From: Chthoniobacter flavus Ellin428
GTDB lineage: Bacteria > Verrucomicrobiota > Verrucomicrobiia > Chthoniobacterales > Chthoniobacteraceae
Length of the DNA stretch: 37,629 bases
Direction: 5' to 3'
NCBI RefSeq assembly: GCF_000173075.1
Contig: NZ_ABVL01000040.1
Coordinates: 1 to 37,629, forward strand
A program made the position numbers and the translations under genes. Each line of letters opens with the position of its first letter. Positions within the stretch are counted from its first letter, which is position 1. Shown piece by piece: positions 1 to 7,281 of the stretch. The notes beneath the pieces were generated by a model that did not search any database, was not told where the DNA came from, and was given only the letters and a program-made list of their open reading frames with translations.

Positions 1-521
1 AGGCCCGGATCGTTTTCGATCGTTTTCATCTCATGCAGATGGCCGGCAAAGCACTCGATGACGTGCGCAAGCAACTGCGCCGTGAAGGGGCCGGACTGGC
101 CGGTGAACTTTGGGCGATCCGAGGCAACAGTTGGACGCGCTCGGAGGAACAACTCGCGCACCGCCAGCAACTCTGCACCCAATATCCCAAACTGGGCCGG
201 GCCATGATGTTGCGCGAAACCTTCCAGGACGTGCTGGCCGGCGAAGATGCGGTGGCCCTGCGCTGGTGGGTGACTCGTGCCAGACGATCTCGATTGGTCC
301 CCTTTCGCAAACTGGCCGACAGCGTCATGGAACATTGGGACGGGATCGTGGCTTTCCTGGAAACCCGTGTCACCAACGGCGTGATCGAGGCGATCAACGG
401 TCTGCTCCAACTGGCCAAACGCATGGCTCGCGGCTTTCGTTCTTTCCGCAACTTCCGCCTCATGGCTCTGCTCAAAGCCGGCCGCCTCCAACTTCACCTC
501 CCCTCCCTTTCACCCACTTAA
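1..521 (+). CDS. ISL3-family transposase, C-terminal part (cut by window edge)
   Basis: The frame is open from base 3 and reads into the window with the motif IVFDRFH, followed by the MAGKALDDVRK stretch typical of the ISL3 DDE transposase core, and ends with the family's C-terminal block (TNGVIEAINGLLQLAKRMARG). About 173 residues are present; the family is usually about 400, so the zinc-ribbon N-terminus and the first catalytic aspartates lie outside the window. The enzyme would catalyse cut-and-paste movement of its insertion sequence. A matching N-terminal half of the same family, in the same orientation, is at the right edge, and the missing middle is roughly 100 residues. The call of family is from motif recognition. 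No terminal inverted repeat could be recognised downstream, where repeat mosaic begins at once. Confidence 0.88.
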   Translation, partial: ARIVFDRFHLMQMAGKALDDVRKQLRREGAGLAGELWAIRGNSWTRSEEQLAHRQQLCTQYPKLGRAMMLRETFQDVLAGEDAVALRWWVTRARRSRLVPFRKLADSVMEHWDGIVAFLETRVTNGVIEAINGLLQLAKRMARGFRSFRNFRLMALLKAGRLQLHLPSLSPT

Positions 522-626
522 AACAGCGAAGCGGCGGAATTTTTAAAACGCAGAGGCCGCAGCGCGGCACAGCCGCAGCCAAAAGGGGAGCCACGAACAT
601 TCGAAAAGACAGGGAAGGGAAAGTGC

Positions 627-691
627 CCCGCGAATCACTCGAATGAAGCGAATGATCTGTCCTCATTCGAGTGATTTGCGTGATTCGCGGG
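627..691. repeat. Short-word hairpin, CGCGAATCA/CGAATGA type
   Basis: The left arm starts CCCGCGAATCACTCGAATGA and the right arm ends GTGATTCGCGGG. The arms are imperfect reverse complements made of near-repeats of about 9 bases around the word CGAAT. It is a member of the window-wide hairpin class. Confidence 0.7.
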
Positions 692-769
692 CCCAAAATT
701 CTACGCGCCGTGCGGACATTTTCATGGTTAGCACTGCAGAGAAGAAGTGGAGGGGGCAGGTGGAGTAAA

Positions 770-850
770 ACCGCGAATGGACGCCAATGGGCGCGAATAT
801 CGGAGGCGAACGCTATTCTCTATTCGCGTCTGTTAGCGTCCATTCGCGGT
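770..850. repeat. Short-word hairpin, CGCGAATGG type
   Basis: The arms begin ACCGCGAATGGACGCC and end GCGTCCATTCGCGGT, an almost perfect inverted repeat with a variable centre. The same arms occur at 24732-24807 with a different centre. Confidence 0.75.
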
Positions 851-995
851 TAGCGAAGGCGCGGCTGATTTTACCTAAATAAGGGAACGGATGGCCACAA
901 AGAGGCACACAAGGAGGGATGGCAGACTCTTCCTCTGCGTTCTCGGCGTCCTCTGCCTTTAAATTGGCGGCGACTACTGCTTTATTTAAAATGCT

Positions 996-1745
996 TTAGC
1001 GATTCTCTTTCGAGCCGGAGCCTTTCTGCTGGAAGGCGAGACGAGCCTGCTCCGTCTGATACTTGTCACGCAGTTGCGTGAAAAATGCGGCCATTTCGGC
1101 CAGGGTGGGTGCGTCTGGCATCAGGGTTTCATAGCCGGGATCGGTGACGGATTTCACACCGCGACAAAGATTTTGAAATGCCTGAGAAATACTCAGCTTG
1201 GGATTGGAGATGCCCGGACGCTGAAATGCTTCGTGAAAATCGTGGAGAGCGAAACGGTGTCCGCGGAAAAGAACATACAGATCAATCCAATCGCGAGAAA
1301 CGCAACGATTGGCCGACGCCAGCGCCTTCGTGCGAAATAGCTCGGGTAACGTGGCAACCCGAACCAATGAGGCGCTGGAGGACTCAACCATTCCCGCAAG
1401 ATCTGGATTGGGGGCAAAAAAGTTCACCTTTACCCCATTGATGAGAAAATTCTGTTGGTAATCGTGCAGGCTCTGACCGGCGATGAGGAATTCGTCGTAG
1501 GCTGCCTGATTGTCATCGCGAACGACAGTGAACCCGCTGCGCTCCAGGATTCTGACCAGCCCGTTCAGCGCAGAACGCGGCAGTTTGTCAGCTACGTTGA
1601 TGAAGTCCAAATCCTCGCTCACACGGTGAGCAAGGTGCATGGTCAGCGCCGTGCCGCCGATCAAAACGAAGCCGCCCAGCGCGGGCTGCGAAGACAGAAA
1701 CTCCCAAACCCGGCGGGTCTCAGGTGCAAGCTTGCTCGTATCCAC
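996..1745 (-). CDS. AbiEii/AbiGii-type nucleotidyltransferase toxin
   Basis: The 249-residue product has a nucleotidyltransferase signature near its start: FVLIGGTALTMHL (Gly30-Gly31) followed by SEDLDF (Asp45, Asp47), the GG...DxD pattern of the AbiEii toxin family. Members of this family transfer nucleotides, in studied cases to tRNA, and act as the toxin of type IV-like abortive-infection pairs. A GTG start at 1745 is chosen because the family homology begins just after it and it overlaps the end of the upstream partner gene by 26 bases; an upstream ATG at 1871 would add 42 residues that look non-native. The gene is the second of a two-gene unit and lies beside the TOTE gene, which suggests a defence island. 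The exact substrate cannot be read from sequence. Confidence 0.8.
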   Translation of the reverse strand: MDTSKLAPETRRVWEFLSSQPALGGFVLIGGTALTMHLAHRVSEDLDFINVADKLPRSALNGLVRILERSGFTVVRDDNQAAYDEFLIAGQSLHDYQQNFLINGVKVNFFAPNPDLAGMVESSSASLVRVATLPELFRTKALASANRCVSRDWIDLYVLFRGHRFALHDFHEAFQRPGISNPKLSISQAFQNLCRGVKSVTDPGYETLMPDAPTLAEMAAFFTQLRDKYQTEQARLAFQQKGSGSKENR

Positions 1746-2004
1746 GCCGAATATTCGCGAGAATTGGACACACAATCGGCTCGACCCACTGCGTATCCGT
1801 CTCGGTGTCCGCCCGCAGAATAGCCCATTCTCGTTCCAATCGGTCCGGCCCAAATGTCGCGGCGATATCAAGAAGCACCGGAAATTGGGGCTTCATTAGG
1901 GCCGCGCGAATGCGGATATCATCATCTGCCTGCCGATTAGACCAGACGAGGCCTGGATATGCTTTCCAAAAAGACTCACTCGAAGATGGGTGTTCGAAAG
2001 ACAT
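1720..2004 (-). CDS. Small partner of the AbiEii-like toxin, putative antitoxin
   Basis: A 94-residue protein beginning MSFEHPSSSESFW that overlaps the toxin gene start by 26 bases, so the two are almost certainly translated together. No DNA-binding helix-turn-helix of the classical AbiEi type is visible, and I do not recognise the family by a named domain. The role as antitoxin is inferred only from position upstream of, and overlap with, the nucleotidyltransferase gene. The start at 2004 is the ATG that gives a compact product; a longer reading to 2106 is possible. The next gene (TOTE) is divergent, with a 385-base gap between. Confidence 0.6.
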   Translation of the reverse strand: MSFEHPSSSESFWKAYPGLVWSNRQADDDIRIRAALMKPQFPVLLDIAATFGPDRLEREWAILRADTETDTQWVEPIVCPILANIRRGYEQACT

Positions 2005-2389
2005 GGCAGTCTCCAAGCTGGCTCGATCCGAATTCGAATCAGCCTTGAAAGTCTGCCCCAGAGTGAGAAAAGGACTCTGCGGCGCGTTTGGTGCGGCAAA
2101 TTCCACCCTTCAAACTTACCCAACGGCTGGGGGAGCATCAAGGGCTATCTATAGACAGCTTCAGCCCTTATTTCATCTCGCCGGGCAGTCCGAGGTACCG
2201 ACATCTGATCCCGCGCTCAGAGTTACCATCGACTGTCGTCTGTTTGAAGGAAGAAGCCAGGCCGCATACAGGAGATGTCCCTGACGTTCCCATTTCGGCA
2301 ACTCCAAGCCGGCCTGTTTGGTAATAATGGTAATGGAACGAGAAAAAGCGCGCTGTAGGCTCTTTTTCGCAAACAACAGAAAGAACCGA
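2005..2389. other. Gap between divergent toxin-antitoxin and TOTE genes
   Basis: This 385-base stretch must contain the promoters of both divergent units, but I see no clear sigma-70 boxes, repeat or convincing small gene. Short open frames here (for example 2088-2324 on the plus strand) show no family resemblance and are not called. Confidence 0.4.
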
Positions 2390-5182
2390 ATGGTTACACA
2401 AGATTCACCGCCAGCGGCGAAGATCGCGCTGTTTCGGTCATTCTTTCGCGGAAGAACGGATGTTTATCCCCTTCGCTTCGAAAGCAAGAGAACCGGCAAA
2501 GTCGGTTATTCTCCAGCTTGCGCCAACGAATGGGTTCGCGGGGTGTGCGAGAAGCCGAGAATCAGATGCGCGGATTGTCCCAATCGGAGTTTCCTTCCCG
2601 TGACGGATGATGTCATCCGTTGGCACCTGTCCGGGCGTACGGATCAGGGCGGAGACTTTGTTGCGGGAGTTTATCCGATGCTGCTGGATGAAACCTGCTT
2701 TTTTCTGGCGGCTGATTTCGATGGCGAACAATGGCGGGACGACGCAGGAGCATTCATCGAAACCTGCCATGGCCTCTCAGTACCCGCGGCATTGGAAAGG
2801 TCGCGTTCCGGCGATGGTGCTCATGTCTGGCTCTTCTTTGAGGAAGCGATTCCAGCCAGCCTTGCGCGGAAGCTCGGATCTTACATTTTGACCGAGACGA
2901 TGGAGAGGCGTCCTGAACTTGGCCTGCGCTCCTATGACCGCTTTTTCCCGAATCAAGATACGTTGCCGAGCGGAGGATTTGGGAACCTGATCGCGCTGCC
3001 TCTCCAAAAACAGGCGAGGCTGCAAGGGAACACGGTCTTTCTCGACGAGACATTTCATCCACGTCCGGACCAATGGTTGTCTCTCGCATCGCTCCAGAAG
3101 ATCAACCGCTCCAGCGTCGAGGCGCTCGTTCGCCATGCGGAATCAAAGAGTCGAGTGATTGGAGTCCGCGCGGTGATTACGGAGGATGACGATTCCCCGT
3201 GGTCTGCGCCGCCATCCCGTCACCGTGTAACACCCGTCCCGGGACCTCTGCCGGAGAAAGTCGAATTGGTTCTCGCGGATCAAATCTACATTGCCAAGGA
3301 GAACCTCTCTCCTCCACTTCGCAATCGGCTTCTGCGCATTGCCGCGTTTCAAAATCCTGAATTCTATCGAGCGCAGGCGATGCGTTTGCCGACCTACGAT
3401 AAGCCGCGGATCATCTGTTGCACCGAGGATCATCCGCAGCATTATGCGCTCCCGCGCGGCTGTCTCGAGGAAGTGCAGGAATTGTTGCAAACGCTAAAGA
3501 TCGAGCCGGTAATCCGCGATGAACGGCGCCTGGGAAAACCGATCAATGTATCCTTCCACGGCACGTTGCGCCCGGACCAGCAATTGGCAGCGGAAGCCAT
3601 GCTCAGGCATGAGACCGGTGTCCTGGCGGCGACGACGGCCTTCGGAAAAACCGTGCTTGCCGCCTGGCTCATCGCTCAACGAGGTGTGAATACGCTCGTT
3701 CTCGTCCATCGCCAGCAACTTCTGGAGCAGTGGGTTGAGCGGCTGTCCGGATTTCTCGACGTGCCTGCGAAAAGCATCGGCCGACTCGGTGGTGGGCGAA
3801 AGAAGCTTACGGGAGAGATTGACGTCGCCTTGATCCAAAGCCTCGTACGGAAAGGTGTGGTTGATGACCGGGTCGGAAATTACGGACATCTGGTGGTAGA
3901 CGAATGCCATCATCTTTCCGCGCGTAGCTTCGAGTTGGTTGCCAGCCGGGCAAAAGCGAAATTCGTGGTTGGCCTGTCGGCGACCGTGGCGCGCAAGGAT
4001 GGACATCATCCCATCATCTTCATGCAATGCGGACCCGTGCGGCATCGCGTGGATGCCAGGGAGCAGGCTGCGGCTCGCCCTTTTGCTCACCACGTACTGG
4101 TTCGCCCGACCGGATTCCGTTCATTGAATCCAGGTGAAGATGATCCACGGATGGAATTTCAGAGGCTCTGTGAAAACCTGCAGAATGAGGACGCGCGAAA
4201 TGAAATGATCTGCGCCGACGTGGTGAGAGCGGTGCATGAGGGGCGCTCTCCATTATTACTCACAGAGCGGACGGAGCACCTCGAACGCCTCGCGGAGCGG
4301 CTGTCGGTGGAACTGCCGAATATATTCACCCTGCGCGGAGGGACCGGAAAAAGGGAGTTGCGACAAACTTTGGATAACCTGGCACAAATGCCGGAGACGA
4401 CGCGTCGGGTGATTATCGCCACGGGACGCTTCGTCGGCGAAGGCTTCGACGACCCGCGTTTGGATACCCTGTTTCTCACGATGCCGGTGTCGTGGAAAGG
4501 GACTGTTGCCCAATATGCCGGCCGCCTGCATCGGCTGCATGAAAGCAAACGCGAAGTGCGCGTCTATGACTACGCGGACCTGAATGTGCCGATGCTCGCC
4601 AGGATGTTCGACAAGCGGTGCCGCGGCTACGAATCGCTCGGTTACACAATCCTGCTGCCGGCGAGCGCCATTCCGGGTTGGCCGGTGGAAGTGCCGTTGC
4701 CCATCGATCTGGAATGGAAGAAAAATTATGCGGCCAGTGTTCGACGGCTGATCCGCGATGGCGTGGATGTACCGTTGGCGAATCTATTTGTTCACGCCGC
4801 GCGTCCGCCATCTCCAGATGCGGAGGGAGTAGCCCGCGCCCGCAGCGCTAGCGAGGCTTTCCTCTATCGTCGCCTGCAAACACTACATGAAACGAACGGA
4901 CGTTTTCGGCTGAACGCCGAACTCGCCATTCCCTTCGATAGTCGTGGACAGATGGAGGCGGACTTTTTGTGCGCCGACGCCCTCTTGGTCATCGAGTTGG
5001 ACGGCGCGCAACATCTGGCCGATGCCGAAGCCTATCGCCGTGACCGACGAAAGGATGCCCTGTTACAGCAGAACGGATATTTCGTTCTTCGATTTCTAAC
5101 GGAAGACATCGGCCAGCATCTTGACCGCATTTTGGACGCGATCCTGGCGGCACTGGCTCATCGCCGAGCGGTTCTAAAATGA
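2390..5182 (+). CDS. TOTE-type primase-helicase-DUF559 endonuclease fusion
   Basis: A 930-residue conflict-system protein in three parts. Residues about 15-240 resemble the archaeo-eukaryotic primase domain of TOTE systems: a cysteine cluster (Cys44, Cys53, Cys60, Cys63), the acidic LAADFDGEQW motif (Asp109, Asp111) and SRSGDGAHVW (139-147). Residues about 390-770 are a superfamily II helicase with a Walker A variant ATTAFGKT (414-421), DECH (504-507), GLSAT (528-532) and QYAGRLHR (708-715). Residues about 820-925 look like a DUF559/Vsr-type nuclease (EAD at 856-858, IELDG at 868-872, VLRF at 899-902). Such proteins are predicted to act against invading DNA. The start at 2390 fits the family; an in-frame ATG at 2318 would add 24 residues. 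It stands beside the AbiEii-like pair and ends 13 bases before a convergent gene. Confidence 0.87.
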   Translation: MVTQDSPPAAKIALFRSFFRGRTDVYPLRFESKRTGKVGYSPACANEWVRGVCEKPRIRCADCPNRSFLPVTDDVIRWHLSGRTDQGGDFVAGVYPMLLDETCFFLAADFDGEQWRDDAGAFIETCHGLSVPAALERSRSGDGAHVWLFFEEAIPASLARKLGSYILTETMERRPELGLRSYDRFFPNQDTLPSGGFGNLIALPLQKQARLQGNTVFLDETFHPRPDQWLSLASLQKINRSSVEALVRHAESKSRVIGVRAVITEDDDSPWSAPPSRHRVTPVPGPLPEKVELVLADQIYIAKENLSPPLRNRLLRIAAFQNPEFYRAQAMRLPTYDKPRIICCTEDHPQHYALPRGCLEEVQELLQTLKIEPVIRDERRLGKPINVSFHGTLRPDQQLAAEAMLRHETGVLAATTAFGKTVLAAWLIAQRGVNTLVLVHRQQLLEQWVERLSGFLDVPAKSIGRLGGGRKKLTGEIDVALIQSLVRKGVVDDRVGNYGHLVVDECHHLSARSFELVASRAKAKFVVGLSATVARKDGHHPIIFMQCGPVRHRVDAREQAAARPFAHHVLVRPTGFRSLNPGEDDPRMEFQRLCENLQNEDARNEMICADVVRAVHEGRSPLLLTERTEHLERLAERLSVELPNIFTLRGGTGKRELRQTLDNLAQMPETTRRVIIATGRFVGEGFDDPRLDTLFLTMPVSWKGTVAQYAGRLHRLHESKREVRVYDYADLNVPMLARMFDKRCRGYESLGYTILLPASAIPGWPVEVPLPIDLEWKKNYAASVRRLIRDGVDVPLANLFVHAARPPSPDAEGVARARSASEAFLYRRLQTLHETNGRFRLNAELAIPFDSRGQMEADFLCADALLVIELDGAQHLADAEAYRRDRRKDALLQQNGYFVLRFLTEDIGQHLDRILDAILAALAHRRAVLK

Positions 5183-5195
5183 CGATTCTAAAATA

Positions 5196-5957
5196 TTACT
5201 CTCCCTGCTTCGGCAAACCCACATCCGGCGGCGGGACGATCTCCTGGCGCTGCACTGCGGTGCCGATGCCGAGCTGGCCGCCGATTTTCTTCCGCAGTTC
5301 GCGTTGGATCGTCTCGACGCGCGAGTTGCCGTTGATGATCTCGAAGCCGTATTCCTCCTGCATCTTCTGAAACTCGTTTTGCAGCAGGCGCTGGTATTTC
5401 ACGAAGCTCGAGAACATGTCGCGCGAGAGGCCGAGATCCATGCCGCTCTCCCAATAGTCGAGCGTGCTGTTCTTTTGGAAATTGCGCTCCACGAGTTGCG
5501 CGGCGCCGACGCGGAAATAAAAGACTGCGTCCGGCACGAGCGCGGGGCTGTAAAGATTGCGCGTCCAGGCGCGGTCCGCGCCGCGGACGAGGTCGCGCGC
5601 CATGAGCGTATAAATATAACGATCCGCAATGACGATGAGCCCGGCGCGCAACGCCGGCACGATCTCGTGCACGAGTTGATCGAAAAAATCCGTGGCGTAG
5701 AAGAGTGACAGCGTGGTGTGGGTGAGCACGTTGCCTTGCTTCGCTTCCTCGAGTTCCTCGCTTACCAGATTCGAGCGGCGCAGGCCCATGTGTCGCACGG
5801 CGTAACCATTCGCCTCGAGCCATTGGCTGAGCATACCGATCTGCGTGGAGCGGCCCGAGCCATCCGCGCCCTCGATGGCGAAGAGCTTGCCGGCAAATTT
5901 CGGCTCGCGGATTTCCGGCAGGCACCGGCCGAAGAATGGCTTGTCCTTCAATGGCAT
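5196..5957 (-). CDS. Thymidylate-kinase-like protein with altered Walker A
   Basis: A 253-residue P-loop protein of the dTMP kinase superfamily: the N-terminal FAIEGADGSGRSTQ motif, then IADRYIYTLMARDLVRG, the DR(Y) nucleotide-binding block, and a lid-like region. The usual P-loop lysine (GSGKST) is arginine here, which in most P-loop kinases strongly reduces phosphate transfer, so catalytic activity is doubtful. It is the second of two tandem paralogues and overlaps the end of the first by 10 bases. The start at 5957 is the ATG directly before the conserved region. Length is longer than typical dTMP kinases (about 205-215 residues), with extra C-terminal sequence. It may be a regulatory partner of the first paralogue; this is inference. 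Confidence 0.78.
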   Translation of the reverse strand: MPLKDKPFFGRCLPEIREPKFAGKLFAIEGADGSGRSTQIGMLSQWLEANGYAVRHMGLRRSNLVSEELEEAKQGNVLTHTTLSLFYATDFFDQLVHEIVPALRAGLIVIADRYIYTLMARDLVRGADRAWTRNLYSPALVPDAVFYFRVGAAQLVERNFQKNSTLDYWESGMDLGLSRDMFSSFVKYQRLLQNEFQKMQEEYGFEIINGNSRVETIQRELRKKIGGQLGIGTAVQRQEIVPPPDVGLPKQGE

Positions 5958-6631
5958 GGGCGGCGGCGATAGGTGGGCAGGTCGATCTTTTCCTTGATGA
6001 GATTGCGCACCTTGGCCTGCTGGACGTGGATTTCCTCGGTGGCGTCGACGGGCACGAAGCCGAATTTTTCCCGCATCGACTCGTACTCCGCGTAGACTTT
6101 CCCCTGAAAGATGCGGAAGCTTTCGTACGGATCGGTGCTCCAGCCCATGTCGAGCCCGGCCTCGTGATATTTCAGCGCGGGGCGTCCCTCGAGGATGCGG
6201 TTTAGCGAAGTCTCCAGCGGCACACGGAAATAGAGAGTGATGTCGGGCAGCACCGCGAAGCTGTAAAGCTGCTCTACCCAATCGCGGTCGACACCGCGCA
6301 CCGCATCACGGGCCAGCGCGGTAAAAATGTAGCGGTCACAGAGCACCAGATACCCGGCACGGAGCAGCGGCAAAATCTGCCGCTCGTACCGATCCGCGAA
6401 ATCGGTGGCGTGAATGAGCGAGAACGTAGTCGGCGTGAGCAACTGGCGCTTCTTGCCTTTCGACGTGGACTTCTTAACTAATATGGATGAGTTCCACTCC
6501 GTAAAAAAGACGCGGTAACCTTCGAGCTCCAGCCAGCGCTTCACCAGATAGATCTGGGTGGATTTGCCGGAACCATCCAGCCCCTCGACCGCGAGGAGCT
6601 TGCCGGAGTAGTTTCGTTTGGGGGTTACCAC
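5948..6631 (-). CDS. Thymidylate-kinase-like protein (intact Walker A)
   Basis: About 227 residues with LLAVEGLDGSGKSTQ (complete P-loop) and LCDRYIFTALARDAVRG, matching the dTMP kinase superfamily, which phosphorylates dTMP to dTDP. Two adjacent copies that both keep the LLRAG/ALRAG and DRY blocks but differ from housekeeping Tmk in the middle suggest a specialised pair, possibly acting as a heterodimer. The start is uncertain: a GTG at 6631 precedes the conserved region closely, while an ATG at 6772 would run into the divergent cytidine deaminase gene and is unlikely. Neighbouring cytidine deaminase makes a pyrimidine-salvage context plausible. Confidence 0.75.
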   Translation of the reverse strand: MVTPKRNYSGKLLAVEGLDGSGKSTQIYLVKRWLELEGYRVFFTEWNSSILVKKSTSKGKKRQLLTPTTFSLIHATDFADRYERQILPLLRAGYLVLCDRYIFTALARDAVRGVDRDWVEQLYSFAVLPDITLYFRVPLETSLNRILEGRPALKYHEAGLDMGWSTDPYESFRIFQGKVYAEYESMREKFGFVPVDATEEIHVQQAKVRNLIKEKIDLPTYRRRPCH

Positions 6632-6689
6632 GACGGAGGATAGTCCGGAATCCGGCGCGAATTGCAACCGAAAAGCCGGGTTCACCTGA

Positions 6690-6719
6690 TTGTCACGATT
6701 ATAACATTCTGTATATAAG
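6690..6719 (+). promoter_or_regulatory. Sigma-70-type promoter, probably leaderless start for cdd
   Basis: TTGTCA at 6690-6695 and ATATAA at 6713-6718 are separated by 17 bases, close to the housekeeping consensus. The expected transcription start, about 7 bases after the -10 box, falls at about 6725-6727, which is the ATG (6726) of the cytidine deaminase gene, and no ribosome-binding site is present in front of it. Confidence 0.6.
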
Positions 6720-6725
6720 ATACTT

Positions 6726-7118
6726 ATGAATTTCGACCCGCTCCTTACCGCGGCAAGTGAAGTACGCACCAAAGCTTATGCCCCGTACTCGCGGTTTCAG
6801 GTGGGCGCGGCGTTGCGGACGAAAAGCGGACGGGTGTTCTGCGGATGCAACGTGGAGAATCTTTCGTTTGGGCTGACGATTTGTGCGGAACGCGCGGCGG
6901 TGTTTGCGGCCGTGGCGGCGGGCGAGACGGAATTCGAGGCCATTGCCGTGGTGGCGGATTCGGTGCAACCGGTTACGCCGTGTGGGGCATGTCGGCAGGT
7001 GCTGGCGGAGTTTGCGCCGGAGTTGAAGGTGTGTTCCGCGAACTTGCGGGACGAACGGTACGAGACAAGCATTGCAGAATTGTTGCCGAGGGCAAAGGAG
7101 GGTATCCTCGGCACCTAG
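6726..7118 (+). CDS. cdd: Cytidine deaminase
   Basis: A 130-residue zinc hydrolase that converts cytidine/deoxycytidine to uridine/deoxyuridine in pyrimidine salvage. The catalytic CAE motif is at 53-55 and the second zinc pair at PCGACR (Cys86, Cys89), with the usual SRFQVGAAL and GCNVEN substrate-binding blocks before it. Length is that of the tetrameric family. The ATG at 6726 is fixed by the conserved N-terminus and by a promoter so close that the messenger is likely leaderless. The divergent neighbours are two thymidylate-kinase-like genes, so nucleotide salvage genes face each other across one short promoter region. Confidence 0.95.
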   Translation: MNFDPLLTAASEVRTKAYAPYSRFQVGAALRTKSGRVFCGCNVENLSFGLTICAERAAVFAAVAAGETEFEAIAVVADSVQPVTPCGACRQVLAEFAPELKVCSANLRDERYETSIAELLPRAKEGILGT

Positions 7119-7144
7119 TTTACGCTCAGCCCACGAGCGACCTT

Positions 7145-7222
7145 CTTAATCTTAATCGCAATCTTAATCTTACTCCCTTCACGTTCGGCAGAGGGATTAA
7201 GATTACGATTAAGATTAAGATC
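7145..7222. repeat. Short-word hairpin, TTAATC type
   Basis: The left arm is a run of CTTAATC/CAATC words and the right arm is its near-perfect reverse complement (GATTAAGATTACGATTAAG), with a loop of about 20 bases. It lies between cdd and the parS-like site before mnmG, where it could also end cdd transcription. Confidence 0.75.
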
Positions 7223-7260
7223 AAGAGGCCAGCTCCCACCCCTTTTTCAGCCCGCCAAAA

Positions 7261-7274
7261 GTTCCACGTGGAAC
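7261..7274. promoter_or_regulatory. parS-like site upstream of mnmG
   Basis: GTTCCACGTGGAAC is a perfect 14-base palindrome matching the core of the chromosomal parS site bound by ParB/Spo0J (identical to the centre of pseudomonad-type parS). It lies 8 bases before the mnmG start. An identical copy, with the same flanking A on both sides, lies inside mnmG at 8034-8047. Confidence 0.72.
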
Positions 7275-7281
7275 ATTTCCC

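Larger units (their letters stand above)
522..995. repeat. Gene-free mosaic of dispersed short-word repeats
   Basis: This 474-base gap has no supportable gene. It holds at least four repeat types: an AAACGCAGAGG-type word run (about 545-570, and in reverse at 933-964), a CGCGAAT-word hairpin (627-691), a second CGCGAATGG hairpin (770-850) and a GGCCACAAAGAGGCACAC run (about 893-912). The block from about 734 to 850 is similar in order and sequence to 24694-24807, including the stretch GAGAAGAAGTGG before the hairpin, so the mosaic as a whole appears to be copied around the genome. Confidence 0.7.

Noticed and set aside
2088..2324. 78-residue open frame in the toxin/TOTE gap
   Set aside because: No ribosome-binding site, no family resemblance, and it runs antisense to the partner gene's upstream region.
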